Source: Methylobacter sp. KS41 | Lineage (GTDB): Bacteria > Pseudomonadota > Gammaproteobacteria > Methylococcales > Methylomonadaceae | Reading direction: 5' to 3' | Assembly: GCA_002862125.1 (NCBI GenBank) | Contig: PHSP01000001.1 | Coordinates: 1,398,501-1,462,500, forward strand | Length of the DNA: 64,000 nucleotides | Shown: one piece after another, positions 1 through 8,777 of the stretch | How the letters are laid out: each line of letters opens with the position of its first letter | Position numbering within the stretch: position 1 is the stretch's first letter | Notes under the pieces: model-generated | Told to the model about the DNA's origin: nothing | The model's input: only the letters and a program-made list of their open reading frames with translations | Databases searched by the model: none | Made by a program: the position numbers and the translations under genes

Positions 1-545
1 TATCATTAAAGGACAAGCTTTGGGACCGGGAGGGGGGTTGGCCAGTGCGCCAAGACCAGATGAGCTAACAACACATTCACCTTTATTGCCGGTCTCAAGC
101 GCATGTTTTAATGACTGGAAATTGCAAATTATCCCTTACTCCGGTAAATTTTTCGAGCGAAGATATGGACGTGCTGTAAGATATTGCTATATTACCGTTG
201 TGGAATAGCGCATGTGAGATCAGGTCAAACGCGCTGCCTAGCATCCGGATAGAAAGCTTTCATGACAAGGACGGTGCGGATTAAGTTTTGCAACAAATCT
301 TTCCACGTCAACTTTCAGAGTGACCGGCAGTGGCGATTTACCCGCCTGATGTTATCAAATTGGCATGGATTCAGATATTCGAGGATGTATGTAAACCCAT
401 TAACTGTGTGTCCCGCACATGGAAGCAGCAGTGATGAAAGACCAGCCCCTTATGCCCCATTTGTTCAGTCGACGCTGCATGTCTTCATGCTTCAACCGGT
501 ATGAACCTAATAAAACAGAACCTTGAGTTTAACAGAGTTTGCAGC
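1..545. other. Unassigned leading region
   Basis: I see no convincing gene before cysC. A plus-strand frame is open from the left edge and stops near position 208; a second 80-codon frame covers 262-504. Neither has a recognisable domain, a good ribosome binding site or protein-like low-complexity features. The first could be the C-terminal end of a gene or a decayed remnant starting outside the window. Confidence 0.3.
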
Positions 546-1217
546 ATGAGCAAAAATACAAATCGTTTATCACCCGTTACTTCATCCGATGTCGTCTGGC
601 ACCGCGCCACTGTAACGCGCTTCAGGCGTGAACAGCAAAATAAGCACAAAAGCGTATTGCTGTGGTTCACCGGCCTTTCCGGAGCAGGTAAATCCACCTT
701 GGCGCACGCCGTCGAAGAAACCCTGTACCAAATGGGCTGCCACACATTCGTTCTGGATGGCGACAACGTTCGGCACGGACTATGCGGCGACCTAGGTTTT
801 GCCGAAACAGATCGCAAGGAAAACATACGACGCGTGGGTGAGACATCCAGGCTGTTTCTGGAAGCCGGCGTGATCGTGCTCACCGCCTTCATTTCGCCTT
901 TCCGCGAAGACCGCGAGCGCGTGCGCATGTTGATCGGCGATACTGACTTCATTGAAATCTATTGCCTTTGCCCGATTGAAATATGTGAAGAACGTGATGT
1001 GAAAGGCCTTTACAAGAAGGCGAGACAAGGACTGATAAAAAACTTTACAGGTATTTCCTCTCCCTATGAAATGCCAGAGCGCCCGGAATTGGTTATCGAT
1101 ACTGCCGCGAAGCCATTAGAGGAATGCGTAGAACAAGTAATTGAATTCCTGCAAAGCCAGAACAAGTTGCCTAAACCCGGAGCCTCACCCGGTTTTAATG
1201 AAAAAAATGATTTCTAA
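546..1217 (+). CDS. cysC: Adenylylsulfate kinase
   Basis: APS kinase phosphorylates adenosine 5'-phosphosulfate to PAPS in cytoplasmic sulfate activation. Counting from the ATG at 546 (223 residues) the P-loop GLSGAGKS is at 43-50, the substrate motif DGDNVRHGL at 71-79 and the ISPFR segment, which contains the serine conserved in CysC proteins, at about 116-120. Length fits the stand-alone family of about 200 residues. The frame is open upstream to 501, but those 15 residues are not typical, so I prefer 546; the ribosome binding site is weak. It stands alone here, without cysD/cysN or cysH, so whether it serves assimilation or sulfation cannot be told from context. Confidence 0.93.
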   Translation: MSKNTNRLSPVTSSDVVWHRATVTRFRREQQNKHKSVLLWFTGLSGAGKSTLAHAVEETLYQMGCHTFVLDGDNVRHGLCGDLGFAETDRKENIRRVGETSRLFLEAGVIVLTAFISPFREDRERVRMLIGDTDFIEIYCLCPIEICEERDVKGLYKKARQGLIKNFTGISSPYEMPERPELVIDTAAKPLEECVEQVIEFLQSQNKLPKPGASPGFNEKNDF

Positions 1218-1395
1218 TCGGAAAAAATATCACTTCTGTTATATGGCTGATTACATTTTTAAGATCGGCATGGCTCAGGCGCCTAAACCTCCTGATCCGG
1301 CATTGCCCAAGCAATTGCACCTCTTAAATCAAAGGCATTGGGGTTATTACCCGCAATCGCGGAGCGAATGATGTAATTAACCACCTACCCTATAC

Positions 1396-1980
1396 TTAAC
1401 CCTGAGGCAAAAACTTATAAATACCCGCGCCAATAATAACTAACGCTACGGTTGCCCAGCCTACTCTATCCATATATTCACGTAACTTCGATTCAAGCTT
1501 TTCACCACCTGCCGCCAATAACATCGCTACCAGAAAAAACCGCCCGCCTCGACCGATGACTGAAGCCAGTACAAAAGGCAAAAACACCATACTCATCGCA
1601 CCAGCAGCGATTGTAAAAACCTTGTAGGGAATAGGCGAAAACCCGGCGACAAATACCGCCCAGAAGCCCCAGTTTTCAAACCAGCTTTTCGCTGTCAAAT
1701 AACTGTCCCAATAATGAGTAGTTTGTAACCAGGGCTCAATGCTGTCAAACAAAAAATAGCCTATTCCATATCCAAACACGCCTCCTAAAACAGAGGCGAT
1801 TGTAGTCAACAGCGCAAAACGCAAGGCTTTATCTGGTTGCGCCAAGGCCATGGGAGCCAACATCACATCCGGGGGTACAGGAAAGAAGGAGGATTCGGCG
1901 AAACTTAACGCGCATAAATATTTGGGCGCATATTCATGCTTGGACCACAACAAGGCTTTGTCATATAGTTTTTGAAACAT
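1396..1980 (-). CDS. YqaA/DedA-family inner-membrane protein
   Basis: A 194-residue membrane protein of the SNARE-associated/DedA (VTT) superfamily, YqaA branch. The N-terminal part has the reentrant-type segment AESSFFPVPPDVML near residues 28-41, and the second half has FVAGFSPIPYKVFTIAAGA, the repeated proline-containing element typical of the fold. Several hydrophobic segments and a final one, VALVIIGAGIYKF, follow. DedA proteins are proposed to act as lipid scramblases or transporters needed for envelope homeostasis; the substrate here is unknown. It lies two bases downstream of pcm and is probably the last gene of a surE-pcm-yqaA operon. Confidence 0.85.
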   Translation of the reverse strand: MFQKLYDKALLWSKHEYAPKYLCALSFAESSFFPVPPDVMLAPMALAQPDKALRFALLTTIASVLGGVFGYGIGYFLFDSIEPWLQTTHYWDSYLTAKSWFENWGFWAVFVAGFSPIPYKVFTIAAGAMSMVFLPFVLASVIGRGGRFFLVAMLLAAGGEKLESKLREYMDRVGWATVALVIIGAGIYKFLPQG

Positions 1981-1982
1981 GG

Positions 1983-2645
1983 TTATTCTTTTCCTGATAA
2001 AAAAGGTACAAAAGTAACGGCTTCCAGCTGCTCAATATCATAACCGCTGGTTTTGCGGGTCACCCGCTGCAATGCTTGCTGCCCGTTCTGGCCTATCGGT
2101 ATGACCATAATGCCGCCAACGGCCAGTTGCTGAAGCAATTGAAGCGGGATTTCCACTGCCGCCGCAGACGCGAGTATACCATCGAACGGCGCATAGTCCG
2201 GCCAGCCCAGGTTACCGTCACTATACAGATAACTGATATTCTTAAGTTTCAAATCCCATAAATGGTCTTGCGCTTTTTTCTGTAGCGGCAAGATTCTTTC
2301 AATGGAATACACATGATCGACTAACTGCGCCAGAATGGCTGTCTGATAACCGCAGCCCGTGCCTATTTCAAGAACCTTGCCTAAATGACCTGATGATCCC
2401 AATAGCAGCTCTGTCATTTTTGCGACTATATAAGGTTGGGAAATAGTTTGATTGTAACCAATCGGTAGCGCTGTATCTTCATAGGCCCTGCTGGCCAAGG
2501 CTTCATCCATAAAAATATGCCGTGGCGTATCGCGCATAATTTCGAGAATTTTCTTATTGTGAATACCCTGTTCCGATAAACGTTTAATCATACGCTCACG
2601 CGTACGCAGGGAAGTCATGCCTATGCCTTGTAGGCTACGAGTCAT
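1983..2645 (-). CDS. pcm: Protein-L-isoaspartate O-methyltransferase
   Basis: Repairs isoaspartyl residues in aged proteins by S-adenosylmethionine-dependent carboxyl methylation. The 220-residue protein has the family segment [15 protein letters not shown] at about 61-75 and SAM motif [16 protein letters not shown], from residue 91, followed by [10 protein letters not shown]. The start at 2645 has a strong AGGAGA ribosome binding site and overlaps the surE stop codon by ATGA, indicating translational coupling. The surE-pcm pair is conserved in gammaproteobacteria, but the usual nlpD-rpoS genes do not follow; a YqaA-type membrane gene does. Confidence 0.95.
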   Translation of the reverse strand: MTRSLQGIGMTSLRTRERMIKRLSEQGIHNKKILEIMRDTPRHIFMDEALASRAYEDTALPIGYNQTISQPYIVAKMTELLLGSSGHLGKVLEIGTGCGYQTAILAQLVDHVYSIERILPLQKKAQDHLWDLKLKNISYLYSDGNLGWPDYAPFDGILASAAAVEIPLQLLQQLAVGGIMVIPIGQNGQQALQRVTRKTSGYDIEQLEAVTFVPFLSGKE

Positions 2646-3397
2646 AGATTATTCTCCTTTGGCAACCATGCCTTTAACGCATTAATACGCTCATGCCTGG
2701 TTAAATCGATTTGCAAGGGTGTAATTGACACATAGCCAGTATTAATAGCATAAAAATCAGTTCCGGGGCCCGCATCCTGTTCTGCACCCGGCGGACCTAC
2801 CCAATAAATGGTACGTCCACGCGGATCTGCACTTTTGACCACTGGCTCCGATTTATGCCGTTGCCCAAGCCTTGTTGCTTGATAGCCTTTTAAGTCATTT
2901 ATAGCGACATCCGGCACATTGACATTAAGGATAGTATCTTGTGGTAATGGATTCTTGATCAATTGCTTTAATAGAGTCACCGCAACCTGTCCTGCAGTGT
3001 CAAAATGACTGGGATAACTACCTACCAAAGAAATGGCAACGGCGGGCAATCCTAAAAACCGCCCTTCGGTTGCCGCGGCAACAGTACCTGAATAAATTAC
3101 ATCATCACCCAGGTTGGAGCCATGATTAATTCCCGCAAAAACCATATCAGGCTCTTTGTCCAGAAAACCTGTTATCGCCAAATGCACGCAATCGGTAGGC
3201 GTACCATCGACTTTAACAAAACCGTTATCGACTGTATAAGCACGCAAAGGCGTTTCCAGAGTTAAGGAATTGCTTGCTGCACTGCGGTTTCTATCCGGTG
3301 CAACCACCGATATTTCGGCATGTTTGCGCAAGGCATCGGCTAATGCAACAAGGCCTTCAGCCAAGTACCCGTCATCATTGCTTAACAAAATATGCAT
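2642..3397 (-). CDS. surE: 5'/3'-nucleotidase SurE
   Basis: SurE is a metal-dependent nucleoside monophosphate phosphatase associated with stationary-phase survival. From the ATG at 3397 (251 residues) the metal ligands of the ILLSNDDG motif are Asp8 and Asp9, Ser39 lies in RNRSA, and the asparagine segment [11 protein letters not shown] follows at about 89-99. A TTG at 3403 is in frame two codons upstream, but the ATG gives the family-typical start [10 protein letters not shown]. It overlaps pcm by 4 bases and is divergent from the Smr-domain gene, leaving a short shared promoter region at about 3398-3472. Confidence 0.95.
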   Translation of the reverse strand: MHILLSNDDGYLAEGLVALADALRKHAEISVVAPDRNRSAASNSLTLETPLRAYTVDNGFVKVDGTPTDCVHLAITGFLDKEPDMVFAGINHGSNLGDDVIYSGTVAAATEGRFLGLPAVAISLVGSYPSHFDTAGQVAVTLLKQLIKNPLPQDTILNVNVPDVAINDLKGYQATRLGQRHKSEPVVKSADPRGRTIYWVGPPGAEQDAGPGTDFYAINTGYVSITPLQIDLTRHERINALKAWLPKENNL

Positions 3398-3472
3398 TAT
3401 CAATTCGCCATGAAGCGCAATAAGCTATAAAATCGGACATATTAGCAACAATACCTAACAAAATCAGCATTC

Positions 3473-4042
3473 GTGGCAAAAAAAACGCTCACCTCAGAAG
3501 ACCGTGATTTATTTCGCCACGCTATCGGTAGAGTTCGTTCAGTCAATAGCGATAAAGTGCTATTAAATCAGGAAAATAAACCCAAGCCTTACCCCAAGAC
3601 TCTGGCACCTGATGTTGATAGTCATTTAATTGATACAGTAGCTACAGATATTGACAAAGTCGGACTTGAAGATAGCATGAGTTTTATTGCACCGGGTCTG
3701 CAAAACAATGTCTTAAAAAAATTGCGGCGGGGTTATTTTGGTCTGGATGCTGAGATTGATCTGCATGGATTAACCAGTAATGAGGCCAAACGGCAACTGC
3801 TGTATTTTTTACAGTCCTGTGTAGAAGCTGGTTGCCGCTGTGTGCATATTGTTCACGGCAAAGGCTATCGTTCAGCTGACAACCACCCTGTCCTGAAAAA
3901 CAACCTTAACCTATGGTTACGTCAACACAAGGATGTTCAGGCATTTTGTTCTGCATCGCCCAAGAACGGTGGCGCAGGCGCGGTGTTTGTTCTGCTGCAG
4001 TTGGCGGAAAAATATAGCCGTCACGGCAATACTGAATCATAG
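3473..4042 (+). CDS. Smr-domain protein (SmrA/B-like)
   Basis: A 189-residue protein with a C-terminal Smr domain: DLHG at 96-99, HGKG at 128-131 and a closing GAGAVFVLL strand. Smr domains are nuclease-like; in E. coli the related SmrB cleaves mRNA at collided ribosomes, and other Smr proteins act in DNA contexts, so the exact role is open. The first 75 residues are charged and probably disordered. The start is GTG at 3473. It is divergent from surE and convergent with truD, ending only 8 bases from the truD stop. Confidence 0.85.
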   Translation: MAKKTLTSEDRDLFRHAIGRVRSVNSDKVLLNQENKPKPYPKTLAPDVDSHLIDTVATDIDKVGLEDSMSFIAPGLQNNVLKKLRRGYFGLDAEIDLHGLTSNEAKRQLLYFLQSCVEAGCRCVHIVHGKGYRSADNHPVLKNNLNLWLRQHKDVQAFCSASPKNGGAGAVFVLLQLAEKYSRHGNTES

Positions 4043-4050
4043 CTAAAAAA

Positions 4051-5073
4051 CTACAGCTCAATAATCTCACGCAAAACCGATGTCGCATAACTTCCAGCCG
4101 GCAGGGTGAAACAAAGTTCCAAGACGGTGTCATTAACAAACCGCCAGTGTAGATCCGGCGCATTGACTCTCAATGCACGCCTGTCTTTTTCAACGCCACA
4201 GGCTATCAAGCCCTGAGACAATTGCGGGTAGTCGTCGATAATAACCTGCTCGAGTCTCAGCGCATCAGCCGATACACCGGCATCTCCGCTGCCCCATAAC
4301 ACCCCCGTCGGATGGATTTCGTTTGTATCCAGCCGCCGGATAATTTGAGCATCCGGCAACTCCGATTTAAAACAGCTATGCGACAGATCAAACATGTAAA
4401 TATCGCCCGAGACCGGCTGATTCCAGATTTTCCGGCTAACACGGCAGGCTAAAATCTGATTGAACAAATACGAGCGCGCCGCTGATAAATAGAGACTGCG
4501 CTGTTCCCGTCCGGCTTTTGCCCCTTGAAACATCCCCAAGGCCTTATTAACATTTTGCCCTTCGTTGCCAAACCGTTGCGAGCCATAATAATTGGCAATG
4601 CCGCCGGCTTTCATAGCTTCCAATTGCCGGATGGTTTTATCTTTATCGCCTTGCCAGTCACGAATAATGAGTTTAAAGCTGTTGCCTGACAATACACCGC
4701 GTTTTAATTTCCGGGCGTGACGCACGGTTTGCAGAACTTTAATGCTGCCGGTTTCAAACCGCGTCCAGTCCGGATCGGCTTTTCCGGGCAACCAGACGCT
4801 AAACCACTGGGTCGTAACAGCATGCCGGTCCTTTAACCCTGCAAAACCGACATCCCGCTGCCTGACGTTAGCGAATTTTGCTAACTGGCGCGCGACATAA
4901 TCGGTATTTTCACCAATCTTTTCAATCTGCAAAAACACATGCTCACCCGCACCCGATGGTTCAAAAGCAAGGTTTTCGATGACTATAAAATCTTCCGGCT
5001 TGCTACGAATTATGCCTGTGCCGGCAGGAGAACCGTGCACATAGGACCATACAGGGATTACAATAGTTTGCAT
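4051..5073 (-). CDS. truD: tRNA pseudouridine(13) synthase TruD
   Basis: TruD converts U13 of glutamate tRNA to pseudouridine. From the ATG at 5073 the protein is 340 residues, the family length, beginning MQTIVIPVWSYVHG like E. coli TruD (start followed by YLHGKPQGTG). The catalytic block FAGLKDRHAVTTQW places the catalytic Asp at about 82; the TRUD insertion contains NYYGSQRFGNEGQN and the protein ends with PAGSYATSVLREII. The reading frame is open for 70 more codons upstream to 5283, but that extension crosses a perfect palindromic repeat and has no counterpart in the family, so I reject it. Confidence 0.93.
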   Translation of the reverse strand: MQTIVIPVWSYVHGSPAGTGIIRSKPEDFIVIENLAFEPSGAGEHVFLQIEKIGENTDYVARQLAKFANVRQRDVGFAGLKDRHAVTTQWFSVWLPGKADPDWTRFETGSIKVLQTVRHARKLKRGVLSGNSFKLIIRDWQGDKDKTIRQLEAMKAGGIANYYGSQRFGNEGQNVNKALGMFQGAKAGREQRSLYLSAARSYLFNQILACRVSRKIWNQPVSGDIYMFDLSHSCFKSELPDAQIIRRLDTNEIHPTGVLWGSGDAGVSADALRLEQVIIDDYPQLSQGLIACGVEKDRRALRVNAPDLHWRFVNDTVLELCFTLPAGSYATSVLREIIEL

Positions 5074-5095
5074 AAAAATCAATAATTTGGATTGC

Positions 5096-5140
5096 GTGGG
5101 AGCTGATTTAGCCGCGTTCGTCGCGGCTAAATCAGCTCCC
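5096..5140. repeat. REP-like inverted pair (REPIN-like hairpin)
   Basis: Two perfect 19-bp arms (5098-5116 and 5122-5140) separated by 5 bases form a strong hairpin just upstream of truD. The left unit begins GTGGGAGC and ends in a GC-rich GCCGCG, which resembles the GTGGGAGC-type REP sequences of pseudomonads, where REPs are mobilised by RAYT (TnpA-REP) transposases. No RAYT gene is present in this window. Only one copy was noticed here. Confidence 0.7.
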
Positions 5141-5746
5141 AAAAGATAAGGCATCTGTTTCACCAATGCCATAAACTTGCCATAGTTATCAACCACGTTA
5201 TATTTGACCAGTTCAGAAGTGATTTTGGCAAAAAACTTTCGCGCGCATTTGATTTTACATTTCTCTATTTCTATCGGCGACATCGAGTCCTTGGTTTAAG
5301 CGATAAAGCAGATGCGCTATCACTCCGTCCTTGAAGGAAATCGCTCAATCCGGGTCGTATTCGCCGACCGGGGCAGGAACAAAAAATCCTTTCGGCAGCT
5401 TGGCATGACAACCACTTCTTCGCTGGAATCCAATTCATTTACAAATGCATATTCAATTGCAGAACCGGTAAACACATAATCGTGAATGTACTGCTTCAGT
5501 TTATCGCCTGTTTTGCATAAATCCAAAGATCGTTTATCTTTTGGTGAAATTATCAAGACTATAACTATCAGCAAAGGTGTTATAAGCTAAATGTCCGACG
5601 ATGACGGTAGCTTTTTGCTCATTGATCAGCCTGGCTTTGTGAATTGGAACCAGGGAAAAAGTAGTCGTGCGAAATGCAGAGGAACTGACTTTCCAAAATC
5701 CCAACAGACAAAGAAATTATTCTTTCAACTTAAAAAGGTAGAAAAC
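5141..5746. other. Intergenic region between truD and bestrophin gene
   Basis: Divergent spacer that should hold the promoters of truD and the bestrophin gene. A minus-strand frame of 84 codons covers 5320-5574 (hydrophobic N-terminus, then a charged region); it has no family I recognise and may be noise or a decayed gene. The bestrophin frame is open from 5591, but those 52 codons look non-coding. Confidence 0.35.
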
Positions 5747-6706
5747 ATGATTATTGGTGGCGGAACAACGGTCTTGCGGGCCTTGCGCGATGACTGGTTT
5801 ACTTTACTCTTTTTTTCTTGTCTTACAGTTGGCGCAGAGTACATGGCGGACTATGTAAATCAACACATGTTGTTCAAACATACGTCTTTGCCCACTCTGC
5901 CATTGGGAGTGCTGATCACGCCAATGTCAATATTCCTGGCGTTCCAGATCAATCAGTCCTACGATCGCTGGTGGGAAGCCAGACGATTATGGGGACAACT
6001 GGTCAATGTTAGCCGGTCCTTGGGCAGGCAGATCACTACTTTATTGACTGAAAGGCGAATAGCCAATATCCCCGGTAAAAAGGAAGCTGCAAATTCACAT
6101 CAAGAATTGCTTTACCGTCATATTGCTTATATTAATGCTTTGCGGATCGCCTTACGCTCAGGAAATAAACTGTCTGAAACAGATTGGCGATTTCTAGCCC
6201 AATTTCTGCCGGATAGCGAAATAATTGAACTAAAGGATGCCGGCAATGTTCCTACTCAACTGTTGCAAAAACAGGGCAGGATTCTTGGCGCATTGATCGG
6301 CAAAGACTGGGGAGAACAACAAGTCCTGCTGCAATTGAATGACTCTCTTAACCTGCTTTACGATATTCAGGGAGGGTGTGAGAGGATCAAACGCACAGCG
6401 TTCCCGGATCGCTTTAATTTTCATACCCGTGTTTTTGTTTGGTTACTGGCGGTGCTCATTCCCTTCAGTCTGATCGAGAGCGACCAGCGTTTCGATTTGG
6501 TTGCCATGATCACGGAAACTCTGCTGGCCTTCATATTCGTAACCATAGAACGGTTGGGGACGGAACTTCGCAATCCATTTGAGAACCGTATCAATGATAC
6601 CCCCATGACCGCGCTGTGCCGGACCATTGAGATCGACTTGCGGCAACAACTTGGTGAAACCAATATTCCGCCGCCAATCGAACCGGTCAAGGGTGTTCTG
6701 ATGTAA
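5747..6706 (+). CDS. Bestrophin-family (UPF0187/RFP-TM) membrane channel
   Basis: A 319-residue protein of the bacterial bestrophin family, homologues of chloride channels that form pentamers in the membrane. Near the start it has the family pattern of an N-terminal amphipathic segment, RALRDDWFTLLFF, a first membrane segment, then LPTLPLGVLITPMSIFLAFQINQSYDRWWEARRLWG; the SYDRWWEAR motif is diagnostic. A later hydrophobic pair FVWLLAVLIPF and AMITETLLAFIFVTIERLG is followed by NPFENRINDTPM, another family signature. I chose the ATG at 5747 because homologues begin about here. Bacterial members are often cation-selective, so ion specificity is not assigned. Confidence 0.88.
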   Translation: MIIGGGTTVLRALRDDWFTLLFFSCLTVGAEYMADYVNQHMLFKHTSLPTLPLGVLITPMSIFLAFQINQSYDRWWEARRLWGQLVNVSRSLGRQITTLLTERRIANIPGKKEAANSHQELLYRHIAYINALRIALRSGNKLSETDWRFLAQFLPDSEIIELKDAGNVPTQLLQKQGRILGALIGKDWGEQQVLLQLNDSLNLLYDIQGGCERIKRTAFPDRFNFHTRVFVWLLAVLIPFSLIESDQRFDLVAMITETLLAFIFVTIERLGTELRNPFENRINDTPMTALCRTIEIDLRQQLGETNIPPPIEPVKGVLM

Positions 6707-7024
6707 TTGCACAGCACCGGGAGTTTTACCGCATAATGCTGCAACGCAGTTTGGCAGAGCATTTGGCTGACATGAGCAGTATTTTTGAACGATCTGGCGA
6801 CGGACCGGAAAAAATTGAGCTGCATTCTATTACCGGATAAGGTCATTGGCGTATTCATGAATGGGGGTGTAAAAATATCTGCGTCAACCACCGTATAAAA
6901 ATCCTGTCATTCGAGTCTGGTAGCTGATCATAAACTGATTGAGAGCTTGTTGCAGTTTTAGGGAATGATGGTAACCTAGCTTCACATCAGAGTTTAACGG
7001 CTCACCAGCACGAGGATTTGAACA
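6707..7024. other. Spacer with a possible gene remnant
   Basis: Between the bestrophin and BLUF genes. A short plus-strand frame with ATG at 6736 and stop at 6840 encodes 34 residues of protein-like sequence (MLQRSLAEHLADM, then SSIFERSGDG), and the frame is open further upstream into the bestrophin gene. It may be the C-terminal stub of a lost gene. The remainder holds the BLUF gene promoter; GAGGA at about 7012-7016 is its ribosome binding site. Confidence 0.3.
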
Positions 7025-7450
7025 ATGCCACTTTATTGTCTTGTTTATACGAGCATTGCAAGTAAAAAAATGTCCGATGAGGACTTGAAGGATTTGCTTA
7101 TAAGAATAAGAAAAAAAAATGAAACCAGACATGTCACTGGAATGCTACTTTACCTCGATCCTTTTTTCATGCAGGTGCTGGAAGGCGAGGAAGCAATGGT
7201 TAATAATTTGTTTAGCCTCATCAAACAGGATTCAAGACACCACAATGTATCGCTCATTTATAAAAAGCCGATAGAGGAGCGTTATTTTTCAAATTGGACA
7301 ATGGGTTTTAGTAAAGTCAGCCATGAAAACATTTCGGCTATGGAAGGATTTTCTGACTTTTTACAAAGACCAACGACTGAATTTTTCAATGAATCGCCCA
7401 GTAAAGTTGATGAATTGTTATATAAGTTCAAATATGAGATTTTATTTTGA
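7025..7450 (+). CDS. Single-domain BLUF blue-light photoreceptor
   Basis: BLUF domains bind FAD and sense blue light by rearranging hydrogen bonds around the flavin. The 141-residue protein has the key residues in place: Tyr8 and Ser10 in VYTSIAS, Asn32 five residues before VTGML, Gln50 in FFMQVLEG, and Trp92/Met94 in NWTMGF. No output domain is fused; the last 40 residues are probably the C-terminal helices of short BLUF proteins, which act through protein partners. No obvious partner is adjacent. Start at 7025 is preceded by GAGGA at a suitable distance. Confidence 0.93.
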   Translation: MPLYCLVYTSIASKKMSDEDLKDLLIRIRKKNETRHVTGMLLYLDPFFMQVLEGEEAMVNNLFSLIKQDSRHHNVSLIYKKPIEERYFSNWTMGFSKVSHENISAMEGFSDFLQRPTTEFFNESPSKVDELLYKFKYEILF

Positions 7451-7504
7451 GCTGGCGATAACGTATTGATTACTTAATGCTAGTTATTGCTGAATAATAA
7501 GTCT

Positions 7505-8533
7505 ATGAAAAACATCCTGGTTGTATTTACTGGCGGGACTATTGGTTCAACCGCAGCTGAAGGAACCATCAATACCTCAAGCGCGGCATCGTCTAAATTG
7601 ATTCAGCAGTTTTGGCGGCATCACAACGATCAGCAACAAATCCATTTCAGCGCTATCCAACCCTTGCGGATTTTAAGCGAAAACCTCGCGCCATGCGTCT
7701 GGCAAACACTTATTACCGCCATTGAAGCCCAGCAACCCGGACAGCACGACGGCATTATCATTACTCACGGCACTGATACGCTAGCCTATACCGCCGCCGC
7801 CTTAAGCTTTTATTTCCATGCCATCAAGATACCCATGCTTCTGGTTTCCAGTGATTATCCGCTGGATGACACCAGAGCAAACGGCCCCCTGAATTTTATG
7901 TGCGCCGTTGAATTTATAGTGAAAAATTGCCAGGCCGGCGTTTTTGTCCCCTATAGCAATCAGCAGCAAACAACCCAAGTCCATAGCGGAACCCGACTGG
8001 CCTGTTCTTTACAATTAAGCGGAGATTTTTTCAGTGTTCAGGGTAAAAGTTTTATGCAGTTTGAAAACCGGCGGTTTTCGCTGTTGAATGCATCTACAAA
8101 GTCAATCCCTGGCATAAGCAGCGGCAAATCTCTCCAGCTTAAAGCCAATTTCTCTGAGCGGATTTTAATGATAAAACCGTATCCTGGATTGAATTATGCC
8201 CATTTCAATCTTGGAAATACCGATGCTGTTTTGCATGACTTGTATCATTCAGGCACCGCCTGCGCAACTGCTCAATGGGGCGAAAATTATTCGTTACTTG
8301 AGTTCATTAAGCGCTGCACGGAGCAAAAAATCAAGGTTTATCTGGCCCCGGCAATTAAATCGCCGGATGCTTACCAAAGCACCCGGGCGTTAATTGATCA
8401 GGGCGCTGAAATGATCTGGAATATGTCGATTGAAGCCGCCTATGTAAAACTGATGCTGGCCTACGGGAATTTTACTGATGCACAGCAAATAATGGCGTTT
8501 ATTGACAGTGACATTGCCGGAGAGCATGTTTAA
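7505..8533 (+). CDS. Asparaginase-family amidohydrolase
   Basis: Type I-like L-asparaginase family, converting asparagine to aspartate and ammonia or acting on a related amide. From the ATG at 7505 (342 residues), the first catalytic Thr lies in TGGTIGS at 9-15 and the second Thr-Asp pair in HGTDTLAYTA from residue 88; the SSDYPLDDTRANGPLN segment also fits the family. The C-terminal half diverges from canonical AnsA/AnsB. There is no signal peptide, so cytoplasmic. An upstream in-frame ATG at 7487 adds only six residues. A terminator-like hairpin lies about 140 bases downstream. Confidence 0.85.
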   Translation: MKNILVVFTGGTIGSTAAEGTINTSSAASSKLIQQFWRHHNDQQQIHFSAIQPLRILSENLAPCVWQTLITAIEAQQPGQHDGIIITHGTDTLAYTAAALSFYFHAIKIPMLLVSSDYPLDDTRANGPLNFMCAVEFIVKNCQAGVFVPYSNQQQTTQVHSGTRLACSLQLSGDFFSVQGKSFMQFENRRFSLLNASTKSIPGISSGKSLQLKANFSERILMIKPYPGLNYAHFNLGNTDAVLHDLYHSGTACATAQWGENYSLLEFIKRCTEQKIKVYLAPAIKSPDAYQSTRALIDQGAEMIWNMSIEAAYVKLMLAYGNFTDAQQIMAFIDSDIAGEHV

Positions 8534-8669
8534 ACGGCAATGAACAAATCCTGAATTGTTTAGGCTCGTTAGGATACGGCGCATTTTCTTGTATCAGGAT
8601 TTTTTAACGCAATTTCATAAAAAAGTCATATTCGCCCTATAGCATTTATAAGCGGAAACTCACAGCCGA

Positions 8670-8696
8670 TCCGGAAATCCTTAGATTCCGGTTTTT
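8670..8696 (+). terminator. Terminator-like hairpin
   Basis: The arms CCGGAAATC and GATTCCGG pair with one bulged A, with a short CTTA loop, and are followed by GTTTTT. It lies downstream of the asparaginase gene and upstream of the glycosyltransferase gene, so it would separate the two transcripts. Confidence 0.5.
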
Positions 8697-8777
8697 AAGC
8701 ATCAGAACTGTTGACGATCGATTCAGGACCGCATTTCCCGCATCATCCAATATAAACAGATACCATCCAGGGGCTTT

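Noticed and set aside
5074-5283. 70-codon N-terminal extension of TruD
   Set aside because: It crosses the REP palindrome and has no counterpart in TruD homologues; the ATG at 5073 gives the family length.
5320-5574. 84-codon minus-strand frame upstream of the bestrophin gene
   Set aside because: No family recognised and no clear ribosome binding site; mentioned only as a possible remnant in the spacer entry.
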